From Colias croceus (lineage: Eukaryota > Arthropoda > Insecta > Lepidoptera > Pieridae): 64,000 bases of DNA. The stretch covers positions 12,462,001 through 12,526,000 of the forward strand of contig NC_059568.1 of the NCBI RefSeq assembly GCF_905220415.1, read 5' to 3'. The notes beneath the pieces are model-generated. The model did no database searches. It worked only from the letters and a program-made list of their open reading frames with translations, and was not told the origin of the DNA. This document shows positions 35,450-45,600 of the stretch, in pieces (within the stretch, counting starts at the first letter, position 1; every line of letters begins with the position of its first letter). A program made the position numbers and the translations under genes.

Positions 35450-38379
35450 AATTTTTTTAATCACATATTTGGGTTTGGTATCGATCCAGTAACACCCCCT
35501 GCTATTTATTTTTTTAATATTTTCAATGTACAGAATTGACCCTTCTACAGATTTATTATATGTATAGATTTATGAGTGTTTAGTTTATTTGTAATTTCAG
35601 TGTAATGGAAGAAGGCTTTGTCGAAGGTCGAAATGATTTAATTTGCGTAATATTAATATTAATATAAGTGAAACATCTTTAGGCGCGTTTAGAGTAAAAT
35701 TTCAAAACCTCGTCATGGCAATACCGTAACGTCATGGAGTAAAGCGACGATTCTTCTACAACGATCTTTGCATCTTTGTAATAGTGTGTGTACATATTCA
35801 CGCTGGATGTTTAGAAAATCATGTAATCTTTTAAACAGAAAACGAGTTTAAAAAATTGCAGATAATGACGGGGCAATGTGCGCTGACATTCATAACATAC
35901 AAGAAAATATAGAAAATAATACTAAACAAACCATACAAAGAATCCGCAAGAAAAAAAAAAAAAAAATCGTATATAAAAAATTAAAAAGTATAATTATATT
36001 CATAAAGTAAATCAAATTTGCAGAGTAATTTTCTGTACAAAAAGTAATGATATCCCACCAAAAACATAAATGTAAAAATTGGAGCCGAGTTCAATCGTTG
36101 ACTTAATTTGCCAAAAAAGAAATGAGATCTAATTAATAATGTGTGCCAAGTTCTGCAGACAGTCCAGAAATTTATTTATAAAGATGTATTAAGTTCTTAG
36201 GTTGACTGAAAACTCAATTGTTTTATTTTCCCTTAGAGAACAATGTTTATTCCAAAATATAACTTTTTTAATTTGAATAATATAATTATTTTCACAAAGC
36301 AAACAACTAATGACCTATTGAACCCCATAATTTGATGAGGCTAGTTTTACATACTGTTTATATTTTGTGAAGTTCTAAAAACTAGCCTTCGTCATTTCTT
36401 TTTTGGCAAATTAAGTCAACGATTGAACTCGGCTCCAATTTTTACATTTATGTTTTTGGTGGGATTTTCTTGTTCTATAAGCTCATACTTATCGATCCTA
36501 TCAAAGTGAGTTCGTAAATTCTCGAATAATCTCTGCAAAATCTATTATGAAAAAAGGTGGACCGATTCCGATGCGTCAGAATCGTAATAATATAGTAACG
36601 TTCGTAGCTCGCTAAATGAAATTTAATTATCGCTTCAAAATTTTTGCTGATTTTATTATACCTTGGGGCGTTACGGAGGCTCTCAAAGTCCGAATGAGCT
36701 ATATGATGAAAGAAAAAATGAAAATATGGACATGTTTAGTCGTCTGCATTGTTTTAGTATGCCGTAGTTGTGACGTATTGGACAGGATTGTAAAAGGATT
36801 ATTCTTTTTAGGCTAGGCTCTGTGTAGACTTTCTTTGGTAATTTTATTAATTTATTTCTTTATTTATTTATTAATGGTGCCTTTTGTCATTTATAAAACT
36901 TCATCAAAAAGTTCGTTATTGCTGATTATACAAATATTTATCATGGTTCGTTTCACTGGATGGTGATTTAGTATTTTTTTTCAAACATAAACCAAAACGA
37001 TATTGGGAGACAATGTTTTCAAATAAATAAAATTTATTATTATTTATTTATAATATTGAAGCAACTATAATTTACACGTTTTAATGACCTTATGAACTAA
37101 TTAACGCATTTAAAAGTAAGATTGATGACAAACCGTTTACCACAACGTTACTCACACACCAATTTTTTGGTTAAAAGAAGTACTTTACTTAAAGCTATTC
37201 AATAAAATAAAACGATCATATTGAAATCACTGAAATCTTTATTTCAGAGTTGTCAGAGATGTTATGGATAATGATTTTGGCGAAATTGGCATTACGGGAT
37301 ACATCAGTCAGTGGTGGAATAAAACTTTTCTTTATATTCGCGATCTGGGCGGTTTTCACCCTCTCTATACTTGTGGTTATGGAAGGGTTGTCGGCTTTCC
37401 TACATACTCTTCGATTGCATTGGTAAGTTAAAGTATGATGTAATTTTCCCTACATTTACGAATCATGTTTTTTTTGCTCTAACACAAAAACATAAGTCAA
37501 GAGTTTTTATAATATTACCTAGTTTCTGAATGGGCAAACGTTGTTCTGATACGAAACCCTTATAAAAAAGGGATAGCGCCTTTATTTCTTTCTTCCTTAT
37601 AGAACACTCATGTAAAAGGAAATGCAAGAAAGTATTAATTTCATCCCATTAATATGTTTATGCATGTTTAATAAATGTCGTATAATAATAAAATAGCAGT
37701 AGCTATTCTCAAGTTGTCAGCCCAGAGCTATGAGCATCTTGACGTAGCATGTAAATCCTGCGTCACGTCCAAGTATCAATTTCGATATTGTCTGATAATA
37801 CGATAAATCTATAGCGTACGTCTGAGGAATACAGTATACTAATGATGGTTTTAACAGATGGGCTATAGGGTGACTTTGATGGTTTCATATTTCGAGATGC
37901 AGGCATAGTTAATTCCTGTCAAATATGAACGCATGATACATGTATAATCGCCTTAAGCCGTATTCATGGCAAACGTTTGCTTTGCAATACTGAATCAACA
38001 CGTTGAGAAGTTGCTGTCAACATGTTGCTGGCAACACTGCGTGTTTAGTTCATAACGCATGTTGAACATCTCAAAATGTTCTCACTTGACATGCGTCAAC
38101 GCAAAGTTTCAGCAACATTGTTGAGCAACAGTTGCTCTAGAAATGTTTAGACATACGAGGCTTAATGAGAGGCTGTTCTTTAGGAAATAAGTACTTACAA
38201 TGCAGGAATTATGTGTAAATGTGAAAATGTCACGTTTCAGGGTCGAGTTTATGAGTAAATTCTATACTGGAAGCGGATATCCTTTTAAACCGTTCTCATT
38301 TAGAGCTTTGCTCTACGGCGACAGCAAGGACGACAAGCCTGATGCAATTTGCAAGAAAAGGGTTAAAAGTGAACGCTAA
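11901..38379 (+). CDS. V-type proton ATPase 116 kDa subunit a (V0 subunit a), 15 exons
   Basis: This is the membrane subunit of the V-ATPase whose half-channels carry protons past the c-ring. Exons: 11901-12017, 15852-16028, 16654-16814, 17628-17793, 18312-18488, 19660-19872, 23180-23330, 25064-25225, 25383-25591, 26111-26220, 26305-26429, 28572-28807, 29393-29600, 37248-37422, 38241-38379. All join in frame (2,526 nt, 841 residues; the family is 830-850) and nearly all have GT-AG borders. The N-terminus MGCMLRSDPMSFCEIFLQPE matches the family start, which fixes the initiation codon. RCVEMERKL, FEIMLWRVSRGN, YPCPETLDERL, AIYHTMNMF and KCLIGQCWVP mark the cytosolic half. FPFLFSVMFGD, the membrane segments and HTASYLRLWALSLAHE (Arg about 728, the essential proton-channel Arg, Vph1 R735 equivalent) mark the membrane half; LHWVEFMSKFYTGSGYPFKP is near the C-terminus. 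MFGDVCHG has Cys where the family usually has Gly. The sequence is divergent, so it is probably a specialised paralogue. Weakest borders are the exon 5 acceptor (AAAAG) and the exon 12 donor (GTATTT). Confidence 0.93.
12193..14719. other. Intron 1 of the V-ATPase gene, unassigned part
   Basis: AT-rich with no recognised gene. It contains a GC-rich palindromic patch (GCGCCGGCCGGCGCCGGCG, about 12534-12552) and a small hairpin at 13099-13127 (TATTCAGTAC / GTACTGAATA). Confidence 0.4.
14734..14947 (+). mobile_element. tRNA-derived SINE with 14-bp target duplication
   Basis: An A-box-like segment (TACAGTGGTTGACGCGTGAG) and a B box (GGGTTCGATTCCC) form a tRNA-related head near 14745-14815. A tRNA-unrelated body follows (CAGAAGGCTGATCACC, ATCGATCAGTGAAACAGATG). 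The direct repeat TAATGTTCTTCGTT flanks it at 14720-14733 and 14948-14961, direct evidence of insertion by target-primed reverse transcription. Related copies lie at 16479-16615 and 41474-41661. Confidence 0.82.
16479..16615 (+). mobile_element. 5'-truncated copy of the tRNA-derived SINE
   Basis: Only the body is present (ACAGAAGGCTGAAGTGATCA, ATCGATCAGTGACACAGATG, CATTTGCGGACATGG). The tRNA head with the A and B boxes is missing. It lies in intron 2 of the V-ATPase gene. Confidence 0.7.
17088..17224. repeat. Small inverted-repeat element (possible MITE)
   Basis: TATTATGATACC at 17088-17099 is repeated inverted at 17213-17224. No target duplication is clear. It lies in intron 3 of the V-ATPase gene. 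Confidence 0.35.
19873..20894. other. Intron 6 of the V-ATPase gene, left part
   Basis: AT-rich. From about 20738 (CAAGGTGGGCCAAAAG) the DNA looks like a mobile-element end, leading into the inverted repeat that follows. No gene recognised. Confidence 0.35.
20895..21235. repeat. Inverted repeat with about 120-bp arms
   Basis: The left arm (20895-21014, GGCCGGGAGATACTGACACA...) is repeated inverted at 21115-21235 with few mismatches, around a loop of about 100 bp. It is probably a fold-back or MITE-like element next to the transposase remnant at 21551. Confidence 0.7.
21551..21909 (+). pseudogene. IS630/Tc1/mariner-like transposase, C-terminal remnant
   Basis: From 21551 the + strand reads KPNYTQFLLDAILKDHG then VLRLPPYHPELNPIELLWG, the region around the last catalytic acid (Glu in ELNPIELLW) of the IS630/Tc1/mariner DDE superfamily (DDE_3 type). 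The frame breaks after about 21765; the tail continues in other frames (TREHEEKYIQLEPKV, then an acidic SSSSDESFSEVEDYD ending with TAG near 21909). The N-terminal half with the first two acids is absent, so it is not functional. It lies in intron 6 of the V-ATPase gene. Confidence 0.8.
22867..22926 (-). repeat. Dispersed repeat, CAATACCGTCACGTCATGG family (copy 2)
   Basis: On the - strand it reads TTTGAAGTGAGATT and ends CAATACCGTCACGTCATGG, like the copy at 3222. It is shortened and lies in intron 6. Confidence 0.6.
23331..24439. other. Intron 7 of the V-ATPase gene, unassigned
   Basis: AT-rich intron DNA with no recognised gene or element before the LINE tail at 24440. Confidence 0.4.
24440..24606 (+). 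mobile_element. 3' tail of a 5'-truncated non-LTR retrotransposon
   Basis: GGGGTTTTAGTCAGTAAGAA, TCCGACATAACCCATGGCTC and CCCCGGGGGCCGTGGGTATC lead into ATTTCCCCACTATTAAAAAAG with a poly(A) end. From memory this resembles lepidopteran LINE 3' ends. No reverse transcriptase is left. Confidence 0.55.
27004..27247 (-). mobile_element. Helitron-like element in intron 11
   Basis: On the - strand it starts A|TCCATACTAATATAATAAAT and ends GCGGGTGGAAAGCTAG|T. It is near-identical in layout to 11110-11344. Confidence 0.75.
27248..28571. other. Intron 11 of the V-ATPase gene, right part
   Basis: AT-rich intron DNA. No open frame, RNA gene or clear repeat was seen. Confidence 0.4.
29778..29823. repeat. 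Perfect 20-bp hairpin
   Basis: ATTTTGCCTTCTATGATATA is followed by TCGTCA and then its exact complement. It lies in intron 13, about 90 bp left of the 4.1-kb transposon. Confidence 0.9.
30362..30728 (+). repeat. Second copy of the transposon's left subterminal region
   Basis: From GGTAGCTAACAGGGGTAATG to TTTAACGCCCACATTGTCCT this stretch repeats bases 30023-30303 almost exactly. Its first part is a more diverged repeat of 29937-30022. The right end of the transposon has only one copy. Confidence 0.85.
30947..33307 (+). pseudogene. Transposon-encoded protein with HEEADT/DSD (PIN/FEN1-like) motifs, frame-shifted
   Basis: The main frame runs 604 residues from 30947. It contains PIDLTLEQTINAD (about 98-111), IIFDKYKKPSIK (about 377-388), HEEADTK (480-486) and TDSDIPIIM (505-513). 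The order (FDxY..SIK, HEEADT, then D-S/T-D) is one I recall from uncharacterised repeat-encoded proteins of cnidarians, fish and insects. Acidic EAD and DSD pairs resemble the metal-binding core of FEN1/PIN-type nucleases; that is inference. The frame stops at 32761, but a shifted frame continues as IVRIIEEYVCRVYS (about 32758), and after another shift as SLPPTKQELLQQIKR (about 32918) and PENYGWTIIDGKYEYYW. A GT-AG interval (about 33126-33200) may join this to an acidic tail ending TAA at 33307. Zinc fingers are not visible. With two frame breaks this copy is probably inactive. Confidence 0.7.
32728..32764. repeat. 15-bp hairpin at the reading-frame break
   Basis: CGAACTATTTCATTT, CAACGTC, then the exact complement AAATGAAATAGTTCG. 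The TAG that ends the 604-codon frame is inside the right arm, so the hairpin and the frame break coincide. Confidence 0.85.
33991..35070. other. Intron 13 of the V-ATPase gene, probable old repeat
   Basis: No gene recognised. The stretch around 34260-34700 (TTATAACTCGAAAACTAT, AAATTTGGTACATATC) has the look of an old interspersed element but shows no ends I can define. Confidence 0.35.
35071..35568 (-). mobile_element. Helitron-like element, inverted sister of 9839-10322
   Basis: On the - strand it starts A|TCTATACATATAATAAATC and ends GGAGTCGCGGGCGAAAGCTAG|T. Its GACA/GTCT tract (about 35401-35447) is longer than in the sister copy. Confidence 0.75.
35665..35745 (+). repeat. Dispersed repeat, CAATACCGTCACGTCATGG family (copy 3)
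   Basis: AGGCGCGTTTAGAGTAAAAT and CAATACCGTAACGTCATGGA match the copy at 3222 with few changes. Confidence 0.6.
36053..36464. mobile_element. Fold-back element with perfect 73-bp arms
   Basis: The left arm 36053-36125 and right arm 36392-36464 are exact inverted repeats beginning TCCCACCAAAAACATAAATG. The first 15 bases are the same as in the element at 59486-59918, so both belong to one family. No target duplication is visible. It is non-coding and lies in intron 13. Confidence 0.8.
37957..38161. mobile_element. TTAA-flanked MITE-like element
   Basis: GCCGTATTCATGGC and ACATACGAGGC form imperfect inverted ends, each followed by TTAA (37953-37956 and 38162-38165), as in piggyBac-type insertions. 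The interior is full of CAACA/TGTTG motifs (AACATGTTGCTGGCAACACT, CAGCAACATTGTTGAGCAAC). It lies in intron 14 of the V-ATPase gene. Confidence 0.5.
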
Positions 38380-39674
38380 TCTAGATACATAGATATCTAT
38401 CACTTAATAACTTTTTAATTAAGCTATTAAATCTCTTTAGAGTCCTCAGTTAGTTTATGATAGTTTAAACGACACTGTCGGTATTTAATTTTAGTTGTTT
38501 TTCTTTATATTTGTAAGTTCAATTTAAACATTAAGTTATTTCAATTTATGATTTATTATATTTGTGACTATAATAATTCAATTATTCTTTCCCTAGTCCG
38601 ACATTACGTCCCAGGACATCAAATGTAGTTAATTATTTTTGTTTTGTTTTTCTGTGTTCATTGTATTGAAGAGAGCTAAATGTTAATGTCTTTTATTTAA
38701 TAAAAATAATCCTTAAACTAGACGCCTGTTTTACTTGCTCTTTTTATTAATTGGTACCTACTAATTTAAGAAAAGATAATACTAATCAAAATAAATGTTT
38801 ATAGTTACCTTATTTAGGGCATTTTTATATTTAAGAACTCTATTTATTCATACAAGAATACAAAGATTTTGCACTCGGCGACTAATCTCATGTCCTATAT
38901 TCCATTTCTTTATCAAAGCCTGTGGAGCATAAAAGCATCTGCTACTGCTCGAGTCAAAACATGTTTTCTATGCTTTTTATTTTGTAAAAAAGGATTTATC
39001 CCAATCAATATTAGTATTTGATTACATTGAAATTTCATATAATCAAATAATAGGTAATCCAATAAAAATATTATATCCTCAAATATTTATCATTTACGGA
39101 TATTTGGGTGTATTTACATTCTACTAGACAAGAATAATAACAGACAATAGGACTTAGCAAAGACAGAGAAAAATCCTAAACGATTTGCTAAGCAGATTAT
39201 TATTTTCATTTCTTCCCTTCCATTGTTTCGCATTTGCGATATTTTTTTTATAAATTATTGTCATTACTCTTTGTCACAGAGAATATTGCTGCGTTAATAT
39301 ATTTACATTTGCTCTCACTGTTTTAGATAATGAGCCGAATAACTTATTATTATGATTAACGATGATTGATAAAGATACCTACGTAATCTTGTGGTTATTT
39401 TGGGGTCTATTTTGTGGGTTTAGCGGTGGTTTTTCAATTCTCAGTTAAAAGTAATCAGTCGAATACAGTATTAGACAATACAAATGTCACCTGCAATACT
39501 TAAATACTCGGCCAATAGAACGCATTTTTGAATTGGCAATTTTATACGTGATTCGACGAATTTTATAACAAGCGATTGAAAAATCGTCCCTTAGTGAAAA
39601 TATAAGAATTTTCATAACAACTTTTAATATCCTAAATAAATTGTAAGTGCAGCTTTAAAAATAAAATGGCGTCG
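38380..39674. other. Region between two convergent genes
   Basis: It holds the 3' untranslated DNA of the V-ATPase gene, with a possible AATAAA poly(A) signal at 38699-38704. The rest is AT-rich with nothing recognised. Confidence 0.4.
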
Positions 39675-42600
39675 TTATTCCTTAAAAGTGGTCTTCTTGC
39701 TGACAGCACTTTTAGCAGAGGTAGCAGACCTTTTGCTCATTACTGACTTAGTGTCAACATTTTCTTCGGCTGGCTCGCCGGCCACACTTTCCAGGGATAT
39801 CGCTGGAGTGACTGTCACATTGCCTTCGCTGAATTCTGTTTCACGTGGTAGATATATACCGAAGCGGTCCTGTTGAAATGCATTAATGTAGAACACATTG
39901 CATTTATTTTTAAATCATCGAGTATTCAAAAACATTGCAAATTAGGATAATTACAGTCGTTTTTATCAAAATTAAATCGCAAAAGCTAGATATAAATCAT
40001 TATAAAAAAACCAAAATTAAATTCTCTACCACCATAATCTGATGAATTAATATAGTTTCTTTGTTTAAAGTCTTTTTAAAGTATGCACTATACAAAGACA
40101 CAATGAAAAAAAAAATTCGATAGCAAGAAAGTCTCTTATGCCTGTCATACACTTAGAATCACACTTAGAATGTTAATAAACTTTTCTAAATAAGGTGCTG
40201 TACCTTAGGATAGCGATTATAATGGATTTGTGGGTGACACACACATGGTTTGGGTGGGGGCTTCTTATAGCTCTCGTGTGATGAAATCTCGCTTTTTGGT
40301 GTTGGAGGAGTAGCATATCCTATAGAATCGTAGTATAAGCATTTTAAATAAATAAAAAAATCGTGAAACAAACTTCAGAGTAAATATAAGTAAGAGTAAA
40401 TATAGGTAAGCTTTATACAGCAGAGAAGAGTGTATAAGACAGTTAAAAAAAACAAAAGATGAAATTTATATTATAAAATACTAGCATAGCTAGCATTTCG
40501 CCCGCGGTCTTGCCCGTGTGTTCAAAGAAAATGTTTCGCCGAGGTACTGAGGTACCTATAGTACCCATTATATTATATTTTGTGATAAAAAACGTGTAAC
40601 TATTTAAAGACCCGTTCTTACTTACTATCCGTGTCGCGATGGGATGTGAAGGAGAGACAAACAAATAAATACAGCTTAACTTAATTATGGGATAATAATT
40701 ATAATAGTAGTAGTATAGTATGATTGAGATTCGCGCGAATAAATAAATAACCTTTAAAATTATCCAGGCGTCTTAGCGTCCTCTTCATTTTCTTACGCAT
40801 TCGCTTTTCCCAAGCGATTTCAGCCGCTGCGAATAATATTGCTTATTTGAATTTATACGAAAAATAATGATAATACACAAAATAATAAAAAAATAAACCA
40901 CGATTTAAATAAGTTTAAATTTGTAATAATATTAGTTGTTATAAGATTCACAGTTGGCTTTGCTATAGCAAGTCGCAAGCATGCTTTTGTAAAACAATAT
41001 AATAATTATTATGTCTATAATACAGAATACATAAATCTTTCTATATATCTTTCTTCTTCTTCTTCTAGATTACATAAATAAATTAATAACACAAAGCTTT
41101 GCAATGTAGCGTCAATATTGAACTCAAAAATACCATCGTAACCCAAACTTTATAATTAGGCATAAAATACTATCGCAATTACCGATACGTTCCTTCTCCA
41201 TAATATCCATTTCGAACATTTTATACGCGTTAAAATACAATTCCGCTATGTCTTCTTTTATTTCAACGACAGGTATCTCCATGGCTTCTTCCACTGCTTT
41301 GGTAAGTTCCACATAAGCGGTGTCATAGCGTAGGGCTCCGTCGTCCACGTGTAGGAATATAGCTTTGTCCACCGTGTTGGATACCAAACCGAATAAGTGT
41401 TCAGATAATGTTGGCTCCGGTGTTGGTATGGGCTCTGTGAGGGTTTAAATGTAGTTATTAGTTAATAAGAAAAAAAAAGTGAAGTCCCATGTCCACTATT
41501 GGGGTAAGGGGCAGATACATGTTTCACTGATCGATTTTCGTTAGGGACAAGTAGGTCAGCCTTCTGTGTCCTACGAGACCGATACATTTTTTTTTCTTTC
41601 ACCGGGAATCGAACCCAGGACCTCTCGGTGTTACGCTCACGCGCCAACCACTATACCGTTGGTAATAAGAAAAATAAAGAGAAATAAGTTTGTGATAATT
41701 CGGGTGAGTGGCTAGAGGTAAAAAGTAATGAATATTTTTAGACATAGGTAATTAATTTTGTCTTATTATTATAATACGCTAGTGAATAGAGTATAGAAAG
41801 TAATTTTGTAGCATAAAATATTGTTGACTTTTGGTAGAAATGATTGGTAAGAAGCCAACAGAATTGTAACATAATTCGTAAAAGAGATGACAAATATTCA
41901 ACATATAATCCTAAACACGTGTTCGATAACGAATAAAAAAACAATTAGCAAACGATCTATTGGCCAAGACATAACATTTTTTTAATAAATAGATATTTAT
42001 ATATGACTAGCTTCGCACGCTTACCTATAAGCCTTCCTCGATAAATAGGCCATCTAACACCGAAATAATTTTTCAAATCGGACCATTAGTTCCTGAGATT
42101 AAAACAAATAAACAAATTATTCAGCTTTATAATATTGTAGTATTATAGATTTATACATAAATACAGTATTCATATTATCATTATCTATTAACAACTAACA
42201 AGTTACAAATATAACACCCAATTAAAAGTAGGTACCTATTTTATGTTGTCACACCTTCAATATTAACAATGTACGTTATTATATTATACTCGAGTTATTG
42301 AATATTTTCAAACTAATCTGTTTTATAATGAGCTTGTAGCTCGTTATGTCTTGTAATAATAAACGTGAAATTCCCGTAACTATTTATATTATAAGTAGAT
42401 ATTGTATTTTATCATCTTGACGTCTCTGAGCTTTACCATGAAAATCACATATTATCCTTTGGTTCTTGGTACATGAATATTCTGCAGGAGTGCTTTCTCA
42501 ATATATTATTCTAAACTCTTAGCTTATAAATCAATACTATTATAAAGTTAAAAACAATATAATATTGCCTTATTCCGCTCCAGCTATTTGAGAGGTTTCG

Positions 42601-45600
42601 ATGAAACAGAATAAGAAACATTGCATAGAATCTCTTCGTACGCACTAAGAATAACAAAAGAATGCTCTACGCCTGTTTACACTAACAGAATTTGACATAT
42701 TGGAGTTACAATGAGCATGCACTCGTTTGATGTGAATGCACCGTAAACCGTTAGTGAAAAGGCAGAAAAAAGTTTGCCGCGTCAGCTTGTTATATTATGT
42801 TTACTATGTTATATATAATGTACAATAAGAATTCACCCGGAGTAGGCAGTGTGGTGTCCGAAGTCATAATTGAAATAAACGAGGACGAAGCAGTGTTGAC
42901 GGACGAAACTTCTGGCGTTGGTATTCGAATTGGCTCAGGGGGGAAGTTCGTATTGATTATACCAATCAAGTCATTTATGAGGGAAGTGTCTTTGTAAACA
43001 AATGTATTACTGCCTTCCTGAAATAAGTAATTCAAAATTATTTTTAATATGTAATCCTATGTTCTATAAATAATCAACGACCTCAAAAATACCTATATTT
43101 TTTTGGGTGGACAGTGGAATTTAATTCTATCTACGATATACGTACATACTCTACATGCAAAATTATTTAAAAAAGAGTGTGTGTACTTATGTACACGCGT
43201 TAGAAGTTATACTTCTTTGTCGTAAGGGAAAAATATTAGAATATACAACTTGAACATAGTTATCAATTTTCATACCACCTAGAACTAACTTCATGCTAAA
43301 TTTAGGTATCGGTTTGCGCGCGCATCGTGAAAATTCACTCTCATCATTTTTCTCCATCGCGCCAAAAGAAGTATAACTTCAAAAGTTTCATATTTATCAG
43401 CAACAAAAAATAAAACAATTGAAAACACGGTAAATAATATTGTCTTCTTTTTTGTCCCGTTTTGTGTAGTTGAATATTATCTTCAACATGGAATCTAACA
43501 ATACGCTTGGCCAACTGTAAAGCGCGATGGAATATGGTTCGAACTGAACAGTCGGAACAATATAGACTGATAGTGATGAAAGTATCCATTGGATATTGAC
43601 GATAGGATAAATAAAGCTTTTATGGTTAATTTTAAATTAAATAATTTTATTAAATTAAATAATTTATAAACTTAAAGAAACAATAATTTATTTTTATATT
43701 ATTAAACAACTGAAAGTTAAAAAGGAATGTTTTCTCTTTGTACTATTAAAAACGTATTTGTGTTTTATACGCCTGATAAAAATAAAATTGGGTAGACGAT
43801 GTCCATTTTTATTTGAATACATTTATTACATACCTACTCCAGATTCCGGACATATGCATTCACAATGGACAAAGGAAATTAATGAGCACGTTCGAGTTAT
43901 TCCGTCTTTGAAAGTTCATTCGTAAAAACAAAATTCCTTTAAAGCTTGTATTACATTGTAAAATATTATAATTAAACGGAGTGCATTTCGAAACCGAGTG
44001 AATAGTGAATATAATAGGAAGCAGTAAGCGTTTGATGTCTAGTTAATAAGCGCCTTTGACACAGCTTTTGAACTTTAAACTTAAAGGACTCGCTAAAGGG
44101 AGCTCGCATTTCCAGTTAAACCTATTTTAGTCATCCTATTATGTTACGTATTCACGTTTGACCTTAGAATGTGAGATTTGTTTGCTACATGTACGACTTG
44201 CTGGTTGATCGAGCATTTAGAGAGTTTGATTATATATTTTTACTTTTGAAGTTTCAACCTTTACAAGAACAAGCATAAAAAGTCGTCGAGTCAGAGTGCG
44301 TCTCATTGGTTTCATTATATTTTTCCATTTTTGGGATACACTTTTATGTAATGATATTCTGGATTTGTTGTCATTTAATATTTATAGTTTTCAATAAAAT
44401 TAAATACCACATTTAGAATTATTTCTTTACTTTTTTTCTATTCTTTAGCGAAAGTGCCGCAGGCCCTTCTAGTATCTTAGCAACCGAACAGATATAGAGT
44501 GTAAGGAATTAGACTTAGTTCAGGTGAAACTCTACCAATCGCTGCCATGCAATCATGTTGTGCACCCCAAAAGTTTTAGAGCAAACTCGGACTCGAACAT
44601 CTCTTCATTCAATGAGATTTCTCTTAGAATCGCTCCTAATCGTCATATTATATAAACAATTAGATACCGACGGACCGGTCGGGAAAACAGTTTCCAGACG
44701 GGTGAGTCGGCAAGAAACTTTGCAGTTGCTCTTTTCAAATCTCATACGATTTGTAAAATGATTTATTGAGATATTTTAAAAATGTTCTCTATTGGTTCAT
44801 TAATTATTATTTATAAATAGTCTTGAAAAACTGATTAATAATTATTCTGCTTGAAATTGCTGCATTGTTTGTTTGCTAAATTTTTGAAGTTAAAAATATT
44901 ATATGAGAAACGGATAGCTCGGACCTCCCACTGCTCTACAATTAGTACTGAATTAGAAAAATTAAATAACCAATTAAAATACCCTAACCTTTACATACTG
45001 ATCCGTTTGCGGCAAGCCGAGGTGGTTTCGTATTTCTGCATCGAGTTGTTCGACCGGTCTCGTGAAGTGTTCCGCGGCTTCTTTTAAAATACCTTTTCTT
45101 TTATTCGTGCGTGATATTTTCCCAACAAATATTTCCAACAATGCCCGGATCTGAAGAGGAAAATTTCTAGTCACTTCTATCTATTGTATTTTATTTTTAT
45201 CAGGTATTTATTTATGTTGTTGTCACGTTGGTATAACTATTTCCTTATAAAGTCACAATACCATGAAGGCACGTGTATCTACAGAACGGATTATATCTGA
45301 CATTGAGAGAAACTTAATAGGGAAGGCCAAGCTTGTTCAATAGGACGTTTCATATTATTATAATTTTTATATTATAAATGATGTTGAGAAAACGTATATT
45401 TCGAACCGAAACATCTTTTAGCTATTCTAACAAATAGGTAAAAATGAATGAATGAATCTAAAATTTCATCAATTTGAAAATGAGGGCTAGAAACATGAAC
45501 CATGAACCCTACCAATTAAACGAATTGGGAAAATATAAGTGTTCCACTAATTTAACATTGATCCTTTGTTAGGGTGCAGAAACCTGCCGTGTGTGAGCCC

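Noticed and set aside
36616..36816. 66-codon + strand frame with hydrophobic end
   Set aside because: It lies in intron 13 with no homology I recognise; the hydrophobic run is short and isolated.
42797..42997. 66-codon + strand frame
   Set aside because: It is antisense to exon 3 of the RIIalpha-like gene, whose splice phases fit on the - strand.
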